Below, piece by piece: positions 17,195 to 30,207 of a stretch of 64,000 nt of DNA. Within the stretch, counting starts at the first letter, position 1. Every line of letters begins with the position of its first letter. The position numbers and the translations under genes were made by a program. The DNA is taken from assembly GCF_902497555.1 (NCBI RefSeq), contig NZ_CABVGP010000001.1:1116001-1180000 (forward strand). Direction: 5' to 3'. Below the pieces are notes generated by a model. That model was not told the origin of the DNA. It worked only from the letters and a program-made list of their open reading frames with translations, and did not search any database. The DNA comes from Amycolatopsis camponoti. GTDB taxonomy: Bacteria; Actinomycetota; Actinomycetes; Mycobacteriales; Pseudonocardiaceae.

Positions 17195-17235
17195 TTGACA
17201 GCGCTTCGGGGTGGCAGTCACTCTGTTTCGGGGTG
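17195..17235 (+). promoter_or_regulatory. Probable promoter of the betaine demethylase gene
   Basis: A TTGACA hexamer (17195-17200) is followed by TTCGGGGTG at 17205-17213 and again at 17227-17235, a direct repeat with 22-base spacing. It lies 58 to 98 bases ahead of the oxygenase start. The hexamer is a good -35; I find no strong -10. The repeats could bind an activator. Confidence 0.4.
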
Positions 17236-17292
17236 AGCAACAAGACGCGTTCTGCGCAACTCCCGAACTGATCCGCGGAGAGGACCACGCCG

Positions 17293-18414
17293 GTGACCAC
17301 TACCGATCTCCCGCCGAGCCTGCTGGCCACGCTGCCGGGCTCCGCCTACACCGATCCGGCGGTCTTCGCGCTGGAGCAGGCGAAGATCTTCGAGGCCGAC
17401 TGGTTCTGCGCCGTGCGCAGCGCCGACCTCGCCGGGCCCGGCTCGTTCGAGACCGTCCAGGTCGGCAAGGAGAGCGTCCTCGTCTCGCGCGGCCGGGACG
17501 GGAAGCTGAACGCCTTCCTCAACGTCTGCCGCCACCGCGGCGCCCGGCTCTGCACGTCCGAAAGCGGCACCGTCAAGCGCGCCTTCCAGTGCCCGTACCA
17601 CGCCTGGACCTACGGCCTCGACGGCAAGCTCATCGCCGCGCCCAACCTCACCGGCATGCCGGACGTCGACCGGACCGAGTTCGGCCTCACGAAGGTCCAC
17701 CTGCGCGAATGGCTCGGGTACGCCTGGGTCTGCCTGGCCGACGAGCCGCCGCCGTTCGACGGCAGCGTCGTCGCCGCGGTCACCGAACGACTGGGCGGCG
17801 CGGAGGCGATCGAGGCGTACGGCGTCGACGGCCTCGCGCTGGGCAAGCGCATCGAGTACGACGTGAAGGCCAACTGGAAGCAGATCATCGAGAACTTCAT
17901 GGAGTGCTACCACTGCGCGACGATCCACCCGGAGCTCACCGAGGTCCTCCCGGAGTTCGCCGACGGGTACGCCGCGCAGTACTACGTCGGCCACGGCGCC
18001 GAGTTCGGCGGCGACGTCCGGGGCTTCACCATCGACGGCAGCGAGGGCGTCGACCGGCTGCCCGGCGTCACCGAAGACCAGGACCGCAAGTACTACGCCA
18101 TCACCATCCGCCCGCAGGTGTTCGTCAACCTCGTGCCGGACCACGTCATCCTGCACCGGATGTTCCCGCTGGCCCCGGACCGGACGCTGGTGCGCTGCGA
18201 CTGGCTGTACCTGCCCGGCGTCGTCGAGTCCGGCCGGGACCTGTCCCGCTCGGTCGAGCTGTTCCACCGGGTGAACCTGCAGGACTTCGAGGCCTGCGAG
18301 CGCTGCCAGCTGGCCATGGACTCCCGTTCGTACGTCAACGGCGGCGTGCTCGTGCCCAGCGAGCACCACATCGGCGAGTTCCACGACTGGGTCCGCGGCC
18401 GGCTGGGTCTCTAG
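17293..18414 (+). CDS. gbcA: Rieske non-haem iron oxygenase, probable glycine betaine demethylase
   Basis: This is a 373-residue terminal oxygenase alpha subunit. The Rieske cluster is held by Cys79-x-His81 (VCRHRGARL) and Cys100-x2-His103 (CPYHAWTYG). The mononuclear iron site includes His207 and His212 (ECYHCATIHPEL). The family includes choline monooxygenase and the betaine demethylase GbcA, which converts glycine betaine to dimethylglycine plus formaldehyde. The location between bet genes and the dimethylglycine/sarcosine genes supports GbcA. No GbcB-type reductase is adjacent; the ferredoxin pair at 9.9-11.4 kb may serve. GTG 17293 follows GAGAGGA. Its stop overlaps the convergent GntR gene as CTAG. 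Confidence 0.85.
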   Translation: MTTTDLPPSLLATLPGSAYTDPAVFALEQAKIFEADWFCAVRSADLAGPGSFETVQVGKESVLVSRGRDGKLNAFLNVCRHRGARLCTSESGTVKRAFQCPYHAWTYGLDGKLIAAPNLTGMPDVDRTEFGLTKVHLREWLGYAWVCLADEPPPFDGSVVAAVTERLGGAEAIEAYGVDGLALGKRIEYDVKANWKQIIENFMECYHCATIHPELTEVLPEFADGYAAQYYVGHGAEFGGDVRGFTIDGSEGVDRLPGVTEDQDRKYYAITIRPQVFVNLVPDHVILHRMFPLAPDRTLVRCDWLYLPGVVESGRDLSRSVELFHRVNLQDFEACERCQLAMDSRSYVNGGVLVPSEHHIGEFHDWVRGRLGL

Positions 18415-19058
18415 ATCAACGCCCGGATGGCGGCCTCGAACCCGGCGACGTGCTCGAGCGTCAACGCGGCGGCCTTCTCGGCGTCGCCCTCGATGATCGC
18501 GGTGAGGAGCGGGACGTGCTCGTCGACGTGGCCGGCCATCCCGGACAGCCGGGGCACGAACACGCACCAGATCCGGGTCGCGAGGTTGTCGTACCGGATC
18601 AGGGTGTCCTCGAGGAACGGGTTGTGCACGCACCGGTAGATCGCCCGGTGCAGGGCGAGGTCGGTGCGCAGCAGCTCGGCGTTGTCCCCGGCGGGGACCC
18701 CGGCGTCGAGCTGCGCGCGCAGCTCGGTCAGCGTCGCCCGGTCGGCCTCGGTCGCGCGCTCGGCGGCGGCCGCCGTGGCCATCGGCTCCAGCGTCCGCCG
18801 GACCTCGGAGATGTGCGCGAGGTCGGAGATGTGGACGTCGGTGGCGAACGTGCCCCGCCGCGGGTATGCGACGACCAGCCGTTCGGACTCCAGCCGTTTC
18901 AGTGCTTCGCGGATCGGCGTCCGGCCCATGCCGAGCGTGCCGCCGAGCTCGTCCTCGTTGATGGGCGAGCCCGGCGGGATGTCGAGCATGACGAGCTGGT
19001 CGCGGACGAAGAGGTACGCCTGTTCCGCCAGCGACGGGGGATTGACATGGGGATGCAC
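18411..19058 (-). CDS. GntR-family (FadR/FCD) transcriptional regulator
   Basis: This regulator has 215 residues. Residues 10-75 are the GntR winged helix ([19 protein letters not shown]). Residues 85-210 are the helical FCD ligand domain, with metal-binding-type His residues ([32 protein letters not shown]). It is divergent from glyA and the sox genes and shares a CTAG stop with the betaine demethylase gene. It probably senses an intermediate of betaine breakdown and represses the rightward operon. The target is inferred from position. Confidence 0.85.
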   Translation of the reverse strand: MHPHVNPPSLAEQAYLFVRDQLVMLDIPPGSPINEDELGGTLGMGRTPIREALKRLESERLVVAYPRRGTFATDVHISDLAHISEVRRTLEPMATAAAAERATEADRATLTELRAQLDAGVPAGDNAELLRTDLALHRAIYRCVHNPFLEDTLIRYDNLATRIWCVFVPRLSGMAGHVDEHVPLLTAIIEGDAEKAAALTLEHVAGFEAAIRALI

Positions 19059-19074
19059 GCCGCATAGCCTACAT

Positions 19075-19098
19075 CGACGATTGATATATCAGAAGTCG
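19075..19098. promoter_or_regulatory. GntR-type operator upstream of glyA
   Basis: A perfect TGATATATCA palindrome (19082-19091) is flanked symmetrically by CGAC (19075-19078) and GTCG (19095-19098). This 24-base dyad is in the 58-base spacer between the GntR gene and glyA. It is strikingly AT-rich for this genome. It fits an autoregulated GntR site controlling the glyA-sox-dimethylglycine operon. Confidence 0.7.
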
Positions 19099-19116
19099 AC
19101 CACGGAAGGTTTCGCG

Positions 19117-20388
19117 ATGACCGCGACGATCGATCCAGTGCTCAACCGCTCCCTGGCCGACTACGACCTGGTGGTCGCCGACGCGATCGGCGCCGAGCTG
19201 CGCCGCCAGCAGACGACGCTGGAGATGATCGCTTCCGAGAACTTCGCCCCGCTCTCCGTCCTGCAGGCCCAGGGCTCGGTGCTCACCAACAAGTACGCCG
19301 AGGGCTACCCCGGACGTCGCTACTACGGCGGCTGCGAGCACGTCGACGTCCTCGAACAACTCGCCATCGACCGCGTCAAGGCGCTGTTCGGCGCGGGGTT
19401 CGCCAACGTCCAGCCGCACTCGGGCGCCCAGGCCAACGCCGCCGCGATGGCCGCGCTCATCAAGCCCGGCGACAAGATCCTCGGCCTGTCGCTGGCCCAC
19501 GGCGGCCACCTGACCCACGGGATGCGGATCAACTTCTCCGGCCTGCTCTACGACGTCGCCGCCTATGAAGTGTCCGAAAAGGACTTCCGGGTCGACATGG
19601 CCGAGGTCGAACGGCTCGCGAAGGAGCACCGGCCGAAGCTGATCATCGCCGGCTGGTCGGCCTACCCGCGTCAGCTCGACTTCGCCCGCTTCCGCGAGAT
19701 CGCCGACGAGGTCGGCGCGTACCTCATGGTCGACATGGCCCACTTCGCCGGCCTGGTCGCCGCCGGCCTGCACCCGTCGCCGGTGCCGCACGCCCACGTC
19801 ACGACGACCACGACCCACAAGACCCTCGGCGGCCCGCGGGGCGGCGTGATCCTCACGAACGACGCGGCGCTCGCCAAGAAGGTCAACTCCGCGGTGTTCC
19901 CCGGCCAGCAGGGCGGCCCCCTCGAACACGTCATCGCCGCCAAGGCCGTCGCGTTCAAGATGGCCGGCGAACCGGAGTTCGTCGAACGCCAGCAGCGGAC
20001 CCTGCGCGGCGCGAAGCTCCTGGCCGAGCGGCTGCTGACCGAGAGCGGCATCTCCGTGCTGACCGGCGGCACCGACGTCCACCTGGTGCTCGTCGACCTG
20101 CGCGACTCCGAGCTGGACGGCAAGCAGGCCGAAGACCGGCTCCACGAGGTCGGCATCACGGTGAACCGCAACGCCGTCCCGTTCGACCCGCGGCCGCCGA
20201 TGGTCACTTCCGGCTTGCGGATCGGCACGCCCGCCCTGGCCACCCGCGGCTTCGGCGACGCCGAGTTCCGCGAAGCCGCCGACGTCATCGCCGAGGCGCT
20301 CGAGCCCGGCTACGGCGTCGAGAAGCTGCGGGCCCGCGTCACCGCGCTCGCCGAAGCGTTCCCGCTCTACCCGGGGGAGGCCCGATGA
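19117..20388 (+). CDS. glyA: Serine hydroxymethyltransferase
   Basis: This 423-residue PLP enzyme interconverts glycine plus 5,10-methylene-tetrahydrofolate with serine. The internal-aldimine lysine is Lys235 in [14 protein letters not shown]. Substrate-site segments include [32 protein letters not shown] and MVDMAHFAG. Here it probably uses the glycine and the methylene-folate released by sarcosine oxidase. GGAAGG lies seven bases ahead of ATG 19117. Its stop overlaps soxB as ATGA. It is likely a catabolic paralogue, with a housekeeping copy elsewhere. Confidence 0.95.
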   Translation: MTATIDPVLNRSLADYDLVVADAIGAELRRQQTTLEMIASENFAPLSVLQAQGSVLTNKYAEGYPGRRYYGGCEHVDVLEQLAIDRVKALFGAGFANVQPHSGAQANAAAMAALIKPGDKILGLSLAHGGHLTHGMRINFSGLLYDVAAYEVSEKDFRVDMAEVERLAKEHRPKLIIAGWSAYPRQLDFARFREIADEVGAYLMVDMAHFAGLVAAGLHPSPVPHAHVTTTTTHKTLGGPRGGVILTNDAALAKKVNSAVFPGQQGGPLEHVIAAKAVAFKMAGEPEFVERQQRTLRGAKLLAERLLTESGISVLTGGTDVHLVLVDLRDSELDGKQAEDRLHEVGITVNRNAVPFDPRPPMVTSGLRIGTPALATRGFGDAEFREAADVIAEALEPGYGVEKLRARVTALAEAFPLYPGEAR

Positions 20389-21599
20389 CCGACCTGCCCG
20401 AGCACCCCGACTTCCTCTGGACCGACCCGGAGCCGAAGAAGGCCTACGACGTCGTCATCGTCGGTGGCGGCGGGCACGGGCTCGCCACCGCGTACTACCT
20501 GGCCAAGGTGCACGGCATCACCAACGTCGCCGTGCTGGAGAAGGGCTGGCTCGCCGGCGGCAACATGGCCCGCAACACCACGATCATCCGCTCCAACTAC
20601 CTCTGGGACGAGAGCTCCGGCATCTACGAGCACTCCCTCAAACTGTGGGAAGGCCTCGAAGAGGACCTCGGCTACCCGATCCTCTTCAGCCAGCGCGGGG
20701 TGCTGAACCTCGCGCACACCTTGCAGGACGTCCGCGACAGCGTCCGCCGCGTCGAGGCCAACAAGCTCAACGGCATCGACGCCGAATGGGTGGACGCGGC
20801 GGGCGTCAAGGAGATCTGCCCGATCGTCAACACCGCACCGGACGTGCGCTACCCGGTGCTCGGCGCGACCTTCCAGCCGCGCGCGGGCATCGCGAAGCAC
20901 GACTACGTCGCGTGGGGCTTCGCCCGCGCCGCCCACGAAATGGGTGTCGACCTCATCCAGAACTGCGAGGTCACCGGCATTTCGACGGTGAACGGCCGGG
21001 TCACCGCCGTCGAGACGTCGAGGGGCCGGATCGCCGCGGGCAAGGTCGCGCTGTGCGCCGCCGGGCACTCGTCGGTGCTGGCGAAGATGGTCGGCCTGGA
21101 CCTGCCGCTGGCGTCCCATCCGTTGCAGGCCTTGGTGTCCGAGCTGCTGGAACCGATCCACCCGACGGTCGTCATGTCGAACGCCGTGCACGTCTACGTT
21201 TCCCAGGCGCACAAGGGCGAACTGGTCATGGGCGCCGGCATCGACAGCTACAACGGCTACGGCCAGCGCGGCTCCTTCCACATCATCGAGGAGCAGATGG
21301 CCGCCGCGCTGGAGCTGTTCCCGGTGTTCGCGCGGGCGCACCTGCTGCGGACGTGGGCGGGCATCGTCGACGTCAGCCCGGACGCGTCGCCGATCGTCGG
21401 GCTCACCCCGGTCGAGAACCTGTTCCTCAACTGCGGCTGGGGCACCGGCGGCTTCAAGGCCACCCCCGGCGTCGGTGACGTCTTCGCGGCCACCATCGCC
21501 CGCGGGAAGCCGCACGAGTACGCCGAACCGTTCACCCTCGACCGGTTCACCACCGGCGCCCTCGTCGACGAGCACGGCGCCGCCGCCGTCGCGCACTGA
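20385..21599 (+). CDS. soxB: Sarcosine oxidase, beta subunit
   Basis: This 404-residue flavin subunit of heterotetrameric sarcosine oxidase oxidises sarcosine to glycine. The FAD motif is [18 protein letters not shown] (about 25-42). Next comes the [17 protein letters not shown] segment, typical of SoxB. The C-terminal FAD-contact region is [20 protein letters not shown]. It starts on the glyA stop (ATGA) and is followed by soxD after a 23-base gap with its own ribosome site. Confidence 0.95.
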   Translation: MTDLPEHPDFLWTDPEPKKAYDVVIVGGGGHGLATAYYLAKVHGITNVAVLEKGWLAGGNMARNTTIIRSNYLWDESSGIYEHSLKLWEGLEEDLGYPILFSQRGVLNLAHTLQDVRDSVRRVEANKLNGIDAEWVDAAGVKEICPIVNTAPDVRYPVLGATFQPRAGIAKHDYVAWGFARAAHEMGVDLIQNCEVTGISTVNGRVTAVETSRGRIAAGKVALCAAGHSSVLAKMVGLDLPLASHPLQALVSELLEPIHPTVVMSNAVHVYVSQAHKGELVMGAGIDSYNGYGQRGSFHIIEEQMAAALELFPVFARAHLLRTWAGIVDVSPDASPIVGLTPVENLFLNCGWGTGGFKATPGVGDVFAATIARGKPHEYAEPFTLDRFTTGALVDEHGAAAVAH

Positions 21600-21622
21600 G
21601 TCGTTCACAAGCAGGAGTCTCG

Positions 21623-21901
21623 ATGCAGCTGATCCCTTGCCCCTGGTGCGGGCCGCGCGAGGAAGCCGAATTCCACTACGGCGGCCAAGCCCACGTCGCC
21701 TACCCGGAAGACCCGGCCGCACTGTCCGATGAGGACTGGGCGAAGTTCGTCTTCTTCCGCGCCAACCCCAGCGGCCCGCTCGCCGAGCGCTGGAGCCACT
21801 CCGCGGGCTGCCGCCGGTGGTTCAACGCCGTCCGCGACACCCGCACCCACGACCTGAAGGCGGTCTACCGCCTCGACGAGCCCAGGCCGGTGATCCCGTG
21901 A
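21623..21901 (+). CDS. soxD: Sarcosine oxidase, delta subunit
   Basis: This is the 92-residue zinc-binding small subunit of the heterotetramer. Cys6, Cys9 (CPWCG), His59 and Cys63 (SHSAGC) are positioned exactly like the zinc ligands known for this family. CAGGAG precedes ATG 21623. Its TGA overlaps the soxA GTG start (GTGA). Confidence 0.93.
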   Translation: MQLIPCPWCGPREEAEFHYGGQAHVAYPEDPAALSDEDWAKFVFFRANPSGPLAERWSHSAGCRRWFNAVRDTRTHDLKAVYRLDEPRPVIP

Positions 21902-24435
21902 CCCGACTGCCCGGCACCCCGCTCAAGTTCACCTTCGACGGCCGCGAGCTGACCGGTTTCCTCGGCGACACCCTGGCTTCCGCGTTGCTGGCCAACGGCA
22001 TCCACCGGGTCGCGACCAGCATCAAGTACGGCCGGCCGCGCGGCATCGCCGGCGCCGGCGTCGAGGACTCCAACGCGCTGGTCCAGATCGAAGCGCCGTT
22101 CCCGGAGCCGATGCTGTCCGCGACGACGGTCGAACTGTACGACGGTCTGGTCGCGCGCGGCCTGTCCGGCCAAGGTCGCCTGGCCGCCGAGCCGGATCCC
22201 GCGCGGTACGACGCGAAGCACGCCCACTGCGATGTCCTGGTCATCGGTGCCGGGCCCGCGGGCCGCGCGGCCGCCGCTGCCGCGGAAGGACGCGTGCTGC
22301 TCGTCGACGACCAGCCCGGCGGCGAGGCGCCCGAAGGAGTCCGGTTCCTTTCGCGCACGACGGCGTTCGGCGTGTACGACGACGGGTTCGTGCTGGCCCT
22401 GGAGCGCCGGGGCGAACCCGCCGCGCCCGAGCGGATTTCGCGGCAGCGGGTCTGGCGGATCCGGGCGAAGCGGATCGTCATCGCCACCGGCGCCCACGAG
22501 CGGCCGATCGTCTTCCCGGACAACGACCGCCCCGGCATCATGCTCGCCTCGGCCGCGCGGACCTACCTGAACCGCTACGGAGTGCTGGCCGGGCGGCGCG
22601 TGGTCGTGTTCACCACCAACGACTCCGCGCTGGTCGCCGCCTCCGAACTGGCCGACGCGGGGGCCGAGATCGTGCGGATCGTCGACGCCCGCGAGGGCTA
22701 CGGCGTCATCGGCACCGACGGCGGCGAGCACATCACCGCCGCGCACGTCGCGGAGCTGGGGTCGCTGGAGGGTGAGCGGGTGCCGTGCGACCTGCTGCTC
22801 GTGTCCGGCGGCTGGAACCCGGCCGTGCACCTGTTCAGCCAGGCACGCGGCAAGCTCCGGTACGCCCCCGAGCTGGGCTCCTACGTCCCGGACGGCGACC
22901 TGCCGAACGTCAGCGTCGTCGGCGCGGCGGCGGGCGAGGGATTGCCGGAAGCGAAGATCCTCTGGCAGGTGCCCGCCCCGGAGTCCGAAGTGGACACCAG
23001 GTTCGTGGACCAGCAGCGGGACGCGACCGTGTCCGACGTCCTGCGCGCGACCGGCGCCGGACTGCGGTCGTTGGAACACATCAAGCGCTACACGACCATC
23101 GGCACCGCGCACGATCAGGGCAAGACGTCCGGCATGCTCGCCGCGGGCATCACCGCCGAAGACCTCGGTGTCGACCTGTCGACCCAGCGCCCCACGACGT
23201 TCCGGCCGCCGTACACCCCGGTGTCCTTCGCCGCGCTGGCCGGGCGCAACCGCGGTGACCTGCACGATCCCGTGCGCGTCACGACGATCCACCCGTGGCA
23301 CGTCGAGCACGGCGCCGAGTTCGAGAACGTCGGCCAGTGGAAGCGGCCGTGGTACTACCCGCGAGCCGGCGAGTCGATGCACGACGCCGTCCGGCGCGAA
23401 TGCCGCGCTGCGCGCAACGACGTCGCGGTGATGGACGGGTCCACGCTGGGCAAGATCGACGTCCAGGGCCCGGACGCCGGCTGGTTCCTCGACATGCTCT
23501 ACACGAACATGATGAGCACCCTCAAGGTCGGCCGGATCCGCTACGGCGTGATGTGCGGTGTCGACGGCATGGTGATCGACGACGGCACGGTCATCCGCGT
23601 CGGGGAGAACCGGTTCCTGGTCACGACCACGACCGGCAACGCGGCGATGGTCCTCGAGTGGATGGAGGAGTGGCTGCAGACGGAGTGGCCGCACCTCGAG
23701 GTCTTCGCGACGTCGGTCACCGAGCACTGGGCGACGATCCCCCTGGTCGGGCCGCGCTCGCGGGAAGTCCTGGGCCGGCTGGCGCCGGACCTCGACGTGA
23801 GCAACGCAGCCTTCGGGTTCATGACCTGGCAGGATGCCGAGGTCGCCGGGATCAAGGCCCGCGTCTGCCGGATCAGCTTCTCCGGCGAGCTGGCCTACGA
23901 GATCAACGTCCCGTCCTGGTACGGGCCCGCGCTGTGGCAGTCCGTAGTGGACGAAGGGGCGACGCCGTACGGCACCGAAACCATGCACGTCCTGCGCGCC
24001 GAGAAGGGCTACCCGATCATCGGCCAGGACACCGACGGCACGGTCACCCCGCAGGACCTAGGGATGTCCTGGGCGGTGTCGAAGAAGAAGGCCGACTTCA
24101 TCGGCAAGCGCTCCTTCGCCCGCGCCGAGAACAACCGGCCGGACCGCAAGCAACTCGTCGGCCTGCTGCCGGTCGACCCGTCGGTGCTGCTGCCCGAAGG
24201 CTCGCAGATCATCGAGTCCGAAGTCGTGCCCGAACCCCCGGTGCGGATGCTCGGCCACGTCACCTCCAGCTACGACAGCGCCGCCCTCGGCCGCACCTTC
24301 GCGCTCGCTCTGGTGCGCTCGGGCCGCGAACGCGTCGGCGAAACGCTGTACGTCCCGCTCGGCGACCAGGTCGTGCCGGTGACCGTGACCGAATCCGTGC
24401 TCTTCGACAAGGAAGGAGCCCGCCGTGACGGTTGA
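21898..24435 (+). CDS. soxA: Sarcosine oxidase, alpha subunit (compact form)
   Basis: This 845-residue alpha subunit binds a dinucleotide and tetrahydrofolate, and receives the methyl carbon as methylene-folate. The order is an N-terminal ferredoxin-like fold (1-95), a Rossmann domain from VLVIGAGPAGRAAAAAAEGR, a linker, and a C-terminal aminomethyltransferase (GcvT-like) half beginning around residue 490. Family members are usually near 960 residues. Here the first Rossmann domain lacks the helix-strand stretch after the first beta-alpha-beta unit, and the NAD-domain tail is shortened. Reading frame and motifs on both sides are intact, so this looks like a compact variant rather than a broken gene. 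Confidence 0.9.
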   Translation: MTRLPGTPLKFTFDGRELTGFLGDTLASALLANGIHRVATSIKYGRPRGIAGAGVEDSNALVQIEAPFPEPMLSATTVELYDGLVARGLSGQGRLAAEPDPARYDAKHAHCDVLVIGAGPAGRAAAAAAEGRVLLVDDQPGGEAPEGVRFLSRTTAFGVYDDGFVLALERRGEPAAPERISRQRVWRIRAKRIVIATGAHERPIVFPDNDRPGIMLASAARTYLNRYGVLAGRRVVVFTTNDSALVAASELADAGAEIVRIVDAREGYGVIGTDGGEHITAAHVAELGSLEGERVPCDLLLVSGGWNPAVHLFSQARGKLRYAPELGSYVPDGDLPNVSVVGAAAGEGLPEAKILWQVPAPESEVDTRFVDQQRDATVSDVLRATGAGLRSLEHIKRYTTIGTAHDQGKTSGMLAAGITAEDLGVDLSTQRPTTFRPPYTPVSFAALAGRNRGDLHDPVRVTTIHPWHVEHGAEFENVGQWKRPWYYPRAGESMHDAVRRECRAARNDVAVMDGSTLGKIDVQGPDAGWFLDMLYTNMMSTLKVGRIRYGVMCGVDGMVIDDGTVIRVGENRFLVTTTTGNAAMVLEWMEEWLQTEWPHLEVFATSVTEHWATIPLVGPRSREVLGRLAPDLDVSNAAFGFMTWQDAEVAGIKARVCRISFSGELAYEINVPSWYGPALWQSVVDEGATPYGTETMHVLRAEKGYPIIGQDTDGTVTPQDLGMSWAVSKKKADFIGKRSFARAENNRPDRKQLVGLLPVDPSVLLPEGSQIIESEVVPEPPVRMLGHVTSSYDSAALGRTFALALVRSGRERVGETLYVPLGDQVVPVTVTESVLFDKEGARRDG

Positions 24436-24894
24436 CGCGGTCGAAGAACCGTTCCGCACCCAGCTCACCGTGCGCCTCCGGGAGGGGCAGACCCTGCTCG
24501 GCGTCGACCTGCCCGCGCCGTGCACGTTCACCAGCGGCCACGGCGTCGACATCCTGTGGATGGGTCCCGACGAGTACCTCGTGCTCGCCGAACCCGGCCG
24601 CCAGGCCGAGCTGGAAGCGTCGCTTTCAGGTGAAAGTGCCGCCGTCGTGGATGTGTCGGCGCAGCGCAACGTCGTGCGGCTCACGGGCTCGCACGCGCGG
24701 GACGTATTGGCGCACGGGTGCTCGATCGACCTCGACCCGTCGGTTTCGCCGCCGGGCACGTGCGTGCAGACCCTGCTGGCGCGGACCGGGATCGTGCTCA
24801 TGGCCCGGGAAGAGGGGTTCACGATCCTCGTGCGTCAGTCCTTTTCGGACTACTTCGAGGCCTGGCTGGCCGACGCGAGCCTGGAGTACGTCTC

Positions 24895-24898
<4 letters not shown>
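24425..24898 (+). CDS. soxG: Sarcosine oxidase, gamma subunit
   Basis: This is the 157-residue gamma subunit, which packs against the folate-binding half of SoxA. It shows LVLAEPGRQAELEASL, VDVSAQRNVVRLTGSHARDVL and LMAREEGFTILVRQSFSDY, typical of the family. GTG 24425 lies 11 bases inside soxA, and its own stop overlaps purU (GTGA). It is therefore tightly coupled in the operon. Confidence 0.9.
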
Positions 24899-28186
<3,288 letters not shown>

Positions 28187-28201
28187 ACGGAAGGCACAGC
28201 G

Positions 28202-28732
28202 ATGCGTGACCAGACCATGACCGACTTCCTCAAGGCCCTCGCTTCGCCCGACTCCCCGGGCGGGGGCGTGACGGCCGCGTTGCACGTCGCCCAGGCCGCG
28301 GCGCTGGTGGCCCGCTGCGCCGAGGAGCGTGCGGTGGTGGCCGAAGCGGAGGCGCTGAGCATGCACGCGCTGCGGCTGGCGGAGAAGGACGCGCACGCGG
28401 CCAAGACGGTCACCCGCGCCCGACGGCAGCCGGCGGGCGACCTCCGCGACCGCGCGCTGGCGGACGCCCGGCGAGGCGCCCGCGTCCCGCCGGCGGACGT
28501 GATCGCGGGGGCGACGGTGGTGCTGGACCTCGCCGAGCGCGTGCCGCCGGGGCCGCGGGTCGCGACCGATCTCGCGGCCGCGGCGGAAGCGGCCCGTGCC
28601 GCGGCGGCGACCGCCGGGGTGAGCATCGAGGTGCTCTCCGCGGGCCTGCCGGAGGACGCGGTCCTGCGCGAGACGGTCGCCGCGATCCACGCCCGGGCCG
28701 ATCGCCTCACCACGGCCCTCCGGGAGGGATAG
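28202..28732 (+). CDS. Cyclodeaminase/cyclohydrolase-family protein (FTCD-C domain)
   Basis: This 176-residue helical protein belongs to the family of formiminotransferase-cyclodeaminase C-domains and FchA. SPDSPGGGVTAALHVAQAAALVARC near the N-terminus (key part PGGGVTAAL) is the folate-site signature, and Lys and Asp positions follow in EKDAHAAKTV. Members act on 5,10-methenyl-tetrahydrofolate or formimino-folate. Placed last in the operon, it could open methenyl-folate to the 10-formyl form that PurU hydrolyses. GGAAGG precedes ATG 28202. The exact reaction is inferred. Confidence 0.8.
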   Translation: MRDQTMTDFLKALASPDSPGGGVTAALHVAQAAALVARCAEERAVVAEAEALSMHALRLAEKDAHAAKTVTRARRQPAGDLRDRALADARRGARVPPADVIAGATVVLDLAERVPPGPRVATDLAAAAEAARAAAATAGVSIEVLSAGLPEDAVLRETVAAIHARADRLTTALREG

Positions 28733-28776
28733 CTTCGACCTCGCCGGGTAATCCACAGCAACTCCATGGAACCGCG

Positions 28777-28809
28777 CCAGGAAATTCTCAGGATCGCGGG
28801 GTTTCCTGG
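28777..28809. promoter_or_regulatory. Inverted repeat upstream of the HtrA-type protease
   Basis: CCAGGAAA (28777-28784) and TTTCCTGG (28802-28809) form a perfect 8-bp dyad around 17 bases, 35 bases before the protease start. It could terminate the betaine operon, whose stop is 45 bases upstream, or act as an operator for the protease. I cannot decide between these. Confidence 0.4.
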
Positions 28810-28844
28810 AACGGCCGGAGGCTTGTCGAGGGCTGGAGCTGTGC

Positions 28845-30206
28845 ATGAGCGAGTACGACCGAGGGCCGCAGGGCGACGGCGGGTACCCGTACGGCTACGG
28901 CCAGGGCGAATACCCGCAGGGCCAGGGCTACTACGACCAGCAGCCCCCCACCGGGCAGCAGTACTACGGGCAGCAGCCCTACGACCACCAGTACGGCCAG
29001 GCCCGTGACCAGTGGGGACGCCCGTACCCGCCGCAGTACACCCAGCCCCAGGGGTTCTACGGCCAACCGGGGTACGGCTACCCGCCGCCCGTCCCGCAGC
29101 CGCCGCGACGGCGTCCGCTGCGGGCGCTGACCTTCGCCGTCGTCGCGGTGGCCATCGCGGTCGTCGCCGGGCTCGGCATCGGGCACCTCATCTCCGCCTC
29201 GACCACCCCGAACGCGAGCGGCAACCAGAACTTCGGTTTCTCCGGCCAGCCCAGCGCGTCGGCCACCGCGCTCGACGCCGGCGCCGTGGCCGCGAAGGTC
29301 AACCCGGCGATCGTCAACATCAACACCGAGCTCGGGCTGCAGGGCGCGGCCGCGGCGGGCACCGGCATCGTGCTCACCGCCGACGGCGAGGTGCTCACGA
29401 ACAACCACGTCGTCGCCGGCGCGACCAGCATCAAGGTCACCAGCATCGGCACCGGGGACACGTACCAGGCGCACGTCGTGGGGTACGACCGCAGCGAGGA
29501 CGTCGCGGTCATCCAGCTCGAAGACGCCTCCGGCCTGCCCACCGCGAGCATCGGCGACTCGTCCACGGTGAAGGTCGGCGACCAGATCCTCGGCCTCGGC
29601 AACGCCGGCGGCAAGGGCGGCGACCCCGTCCCGGCGCCCGGCACGGTGACCGCGCTCGACCGGTCGATCACCGCCTCCGACGAGTCCAGCGGGTCGTCCG
29701 AGCAGCTCACCGGCCTGATCCAGGTGCGCGCGAACATCGAGTCCGGTGACTCCGGCGGCCCGCTCGTCAACGCGAACGCGCAGGTCATCGGCGTCGACAC
29801 CGCCGCGTCCACCGGCTACCAGCTCAACGGGCGCCGCAGCGGCGCCGGTGGCCAGGGCTTCGCGATCCCGATCAACCAGGCCGTCGACATCGCGCACCGG
29901 ATCGTCGCGGGCACCGCGTCGGACAAGATCCACATCGGCAAGACGGCGTTCATCGGCGTCTCGGTCTCCGATGGTCAGGGGGCCCGGATCCGCGACGTCG
30001 TCGCGCGCGGGCCGGCGCAGCGAGCGGGCCTCGCGGCCGGCGACGTGATCACGGCGATCGACGGCAAGCCGATCGACTCGGCGACGACGCTGACGAACGT
30101 GATGGACACCCACCACCCGGGCGACAAGCTGACGCTGACGGTGACCGGTGCCGCGGGCGGGCAGCGGCAGGTTCAGGTGACGGCGGCCGAGGGGCCCGTG
30201 GGCTGA
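28845..30206 (+). CDS. Membrane-anchored HtrA/DegP-type serine protease with PDZ domain
   Basis: This is a 453-residue envelope quality-control protease. Residues 1-90 are a cytoplasmic Gly/Tyr/Pro/Gln-rich tail made of QGYY, QQPY and GQP repeats. A single membrane helix covers about 93-118. The trypsin-like domain has His188 (LTNNHVVAG), Asp219 (RSEDVAVIQ) and Ser303 (ESGDSGGPLVN). A PDZ domain occupies about 365-450. Such proteins degrade misfolded exported proteins. It stands alone and is convergent with the MarR gene. Confidence 0.92.
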   Translation: MSEYDRGPQGDGGYPYGYGQGEYPQGQGYYDQQPPTGQQYYGQQPYDHQYGQARDQWGRPYPPQYTQPQGFYGQPGYGYPPPVPQPPRRRPLRALTFAVVAVAIAVVAGLGIGHLISASTTPNASGNQNFGFSGQPSASATALDAGAVAAKVNPAIVNINTELGLQGAAAAGTGIVLTADGEVLTNNHVVAGATSIKVTSIGTGDTYQAHVVGYDRSEDVAVIQLEDASGLPTASIGDSSTVKVGDQILGLGNAGGKGGDPVPAPGTVTALDRSITASDESSGSSEQLTGLIQVRANIESGDSGGPLVNANAQVIGVDTAASTGYQLNGRRSGAGGQGFAIPINQAVDIAHRIVAGTASDKIHIGKTAFIGVSVSDGQGARIRDVVARGPAQRAGLAAGDVITAIDGKPIDSATTLTNVMDTHHPGDKLTLTVTGAAGGQRQVQVTAAEGPVG

Positions 30207-30207
30207 G

